From contig NZ_JH976536.1 of NCBI RefSeq assembly GCF_000183545.2, positions 283,672-347,671 of the forward strand: 64,000 bases of DNA, given 5' to 3'. This DNA comes from Thermaerobacter subterraneus DSM 13965. Lineage in GTDB: Bacteria > Bacillota > Sulfobacillia > Thermaerobacterales > Thermaerobacteraceae. Position numbers and translations under genes: made by a program. The notes under the pieces are model-generated. The model worked only from the letters and a program-made list of their open reading frames with translations. It did not search any database and was not told the origin of the DNA. This document shows, piece by piece, positions 62,484 through 64,000 of this stretch (positions within the stretch are counted from its first letter, which is position 1; the number at the start of each line of letters is the position of its first letter).

Positions 62484-63935
62484 GTGGGCGGATGTTTGCC
62501 GGAGGTGGCCCTCTTGCCAGCAGCCGTCTACGTCATTGCCGCCGTCGCCTGGCTGTATTTCATCTCCCTGGACATGCTCGCCACCGGCCTGCCCCTGGCC
62601 CTGGCCGCCGGCGGGGCCGGCGAAGGCTGGATCGGCTTCCTGGTGGGATGGATGGGCCTGTCCGCCATGCTCCAGCGGCCCTTCCTGGCCGCCTGGGGCG
62701 ATCGCCGCGGTCACCGGCCGCTGCTCGTGGCCAGCCTGGGGGCAGGGCTAGCCGGCGCCCTTCTCTTCGCCGTCTCCCGCAACCCCGCCGCCGAACTCGC
62801 CGCCCGCACCCTCCAGGGTACCTCCCTGGCGGGCCTGGTGGTCTCCAGCCAGGCCCTGATGGCGGCGCTGGCCCCACCGGCCCAGCGGGCCCGGGCCCTG
62901 GCCCTGCAGGGGCTGGCCGACACCGGCGGCGTCCTGGCCGGGACCAACCTGGGCGAGTGGGCGTGGCATCACCTGGGACGAACGGGCCTGTTCGCCGGCA
63001 CGGCAGCGGTCGTGGCCATGGCCCTGGCGCTGGCGCTGGCCGGACCGGCCCGCACCCGGCGGGAGCCCGGGAACCCGGCGGCGCGCCGCCCGGGCCACGG
63101 GGCGGCCGCCGCCGGGGGGCCGCCCGTTCCGGCCGTAGGCGGGGCAGGCCCTTCCCCTCGGGCTCAACCCGCCCCCGAAGCCAACGCCGGCGCCGGACCG
63201 GAGGGGCCCCCGTCCCCGGCTGCCGGCACCGCGCATCCGGCCGCCATGGCCGGGCCCGCCTCCACCAGGGACCCCCGGGGGGCACCGGCGGTTCCCGCCA
63301 CCGCACAGGAGGTCGCCACCGGCGGGGCACCCCACCGCGCCGGGCGGCTGCCGCTGCCCGGGTCCTTTCTCGTGCTGGGTACCCTGACGGGCATGATCTT
63401 CGGCGCCGCCCTGAACCTGACCGTGCTCCATGCCCAGGGGGCCGGATTCTGGGCGGGCGGCTGGCTGGCCCTTTTCGCCCTGGTGGCCATGGGGGCGCGC
63501 TACGCTGCCGGCAGCTGGCTCGACCGGCGGGCCGGCGGCGGATTGGAAGCTGCCGCCCCGTCCCTGGCCCACCGGCTGCTGGTCCTGGGCTTCGGCCTGA
63601 TGGCAGCGGGCGAAGGGGCGCTGGCCGCGGCTGCACCGGTGACGGCGGTCTACGGCGCCGCGGCGGTCCTGGCGGCGGGCTACGGCATCGCCCACACGGC
63701 GCTGGTGACGGCGGCGGTGGGCGGGGCTCCGGCCCACCGCCGCGGCCTGGCGGCGGGGTGGCTGGCCAATGCCATCGACCTGGGGGTGGGCGCCGGGCTG
63801 GCGGTACTGGGCTGGATCCTGGAGACCTGGTCCTTTTCCGTGATGTACGGGGTGCTGGCCGGCGCCGGGATCCTGGGCATGGTCACGGCCCTCCTGGCCC
63901 GGCGGCCCGGGCCCCGGGCCGCCGGCCGGCCCTGA
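62484..63935 (+). CDS. MFS transporter with low-complexity central loop
   Basis: Major facilitator of 483 residues with twelve predicted hydrophobic helices. The first half contains GFLVGWMGLSAMLQRPFLAA and DRRGHRPLLVASLGAGLAGA, a loop 2-3 motif. Helices 6 and 7 are separated by about 115 Gly/Ala/Pro residues, far longer than the usual cytoplasmic loop. The second half is compact. The GTG at 62484 follows GGGAG; a TTG at 62514 with GGAGG eight bases upstream is an alternative that removes ten residues. Substrate unknown; it follows gpr by 190 bases on the same strand. Confidence 0.88.
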   Translation: MGGCLPEVALLPAAVYVIAAVAWLYFISLDMLATGLPLALAAGGAGEGWIGFLVGWMGLSAMLQRPFLAAWGDRRGHRPLLVASLGAGLAGALLFAVSRNPAAELAARTLQGTSLAGLVVSSQALMAALAPPAQRARALALQGLADTGGVLAGTNLGEWAWHHLGRTGLFAGTAAVVAMALALALAGPARTRREPGNPAARRPGHGAAAAGGPPVPAVGGAGPSPRAQPAPEANAGAGPEGPPSPAAGTAHPAAMAGPASTRDPRGAPAVPATAQEVATGGAPHRAGRLPLPGSFLVLGTLTGMIFGAALNLTVLHAQGAGFWAGGWLALFALVAMGARYAAGSWLDRRAGGGLEAAAPSLAHRLLVLGFGLMAAGEGALAAAAPVTAVYGAAAVLAAGYGIAHTALVTAAVGGAPAHRRGLAAGWLANAIDLGVGAGLAVLGWILETWSFSVMYGVLAGAGILGMVTALLARRPGPRAAGRP

Positions 63936-64000
63936 CGCCCGGCCGGCACCCGCCTTCCCTGGATCCCCCTGGACGGGCCTAGCTCCAGAGGGCCCGGGCC

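Overview
This is a very GC-rich (roughly 73-75% by eye) bacterial chromosome segment whose gene order is that of the Firmicutes core genome. The order on the minus strand (fapR-plsX-fabHDG-acpP-fabF-rnc, smc-ftsY, ylxM-ffh, rpsP-khpA-rimM-trmD-rplS, rbgA-rnhB, dprA, topA-trmFO-xerC-hslVU, then the fla operon) matches Bacillus subtilis. Spore genes (spoVS, gpr, ylbJ, a CotF-like protein) mark a spore-forming lineage. Extreme GC, many Arg/Ala/Gly/Pro-rich insertions and GTG/TTG starts suggest a thermophilic high-GC Firmicute such as Thermaerobacter or a relative; that identification is inference.

Layout. (1) 1-19372, minus strand: flagellar operon flgB-flgC-fliE-F-G-H-I-J-K-flgD-flgE-flbD-fliL-M-N-cheY-like-fliO-P-Q-R-flhB-flhA (flhA runs off the left edge). 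Its leader holds a c-di-GMP-I (GEMM) riboswitch followed by an intrinsic terminator, so flagellar transcription is probably switched by c-di-GMP. fliG is interrupted by an in-frame TAG. FliM lacks the CheY-binding motif, FliN carries one, and the CheY-like protein has lost its phosphoacceptor Asp. (2) 19515-26670, minus: topA-trmFO-xerC-hslV-hslU, with a promoter before topA and a terminator after hslU; codY, which follows hslU in Bacillus, is absent. (3) 26699-35372: dprA, an SBP_bac_5 solute-binding protein, divergent comM (+), yraN, rnhB, rbgA, lepB, rplS. (4) 35370-44732, minus: trmD, rimM, khpA, rpsP, ffh, ylxM, ftsY, smc, spoVS: ribosome maturation, SRP targeting and chromosome condensation. 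(5) 45076-52565, minus: fatty-acid synthesis operon headed by its regulator fapR, ending with rnc. (6) 52641-58000: the ylb cluster rpmF, yceD, ylbL (-), ylbJ (+), a coiled-coil protein, coaD, rsmD. (7) 58242-63935: CotF-like coat protein, two MFS transporters and the spore protease gpr.

Sigma-A-type promoters with good -35/-10 boxes could be read for topA, comM, ylxM, fapR, yceD and rsmD, plus an extended -10 promoter for rplS. Hairpin/T-run terminators were read after hslU, rplS, ftsY, spoVS and rpmF, and inside the fla leader. No tRNA, rRNA, CRISPR array, insertion sequence or prophage gene was seen. Most genes have a clear family assignment; the main uncertainty is start codons, because long spurious ORFs cover every frame at this GC content.
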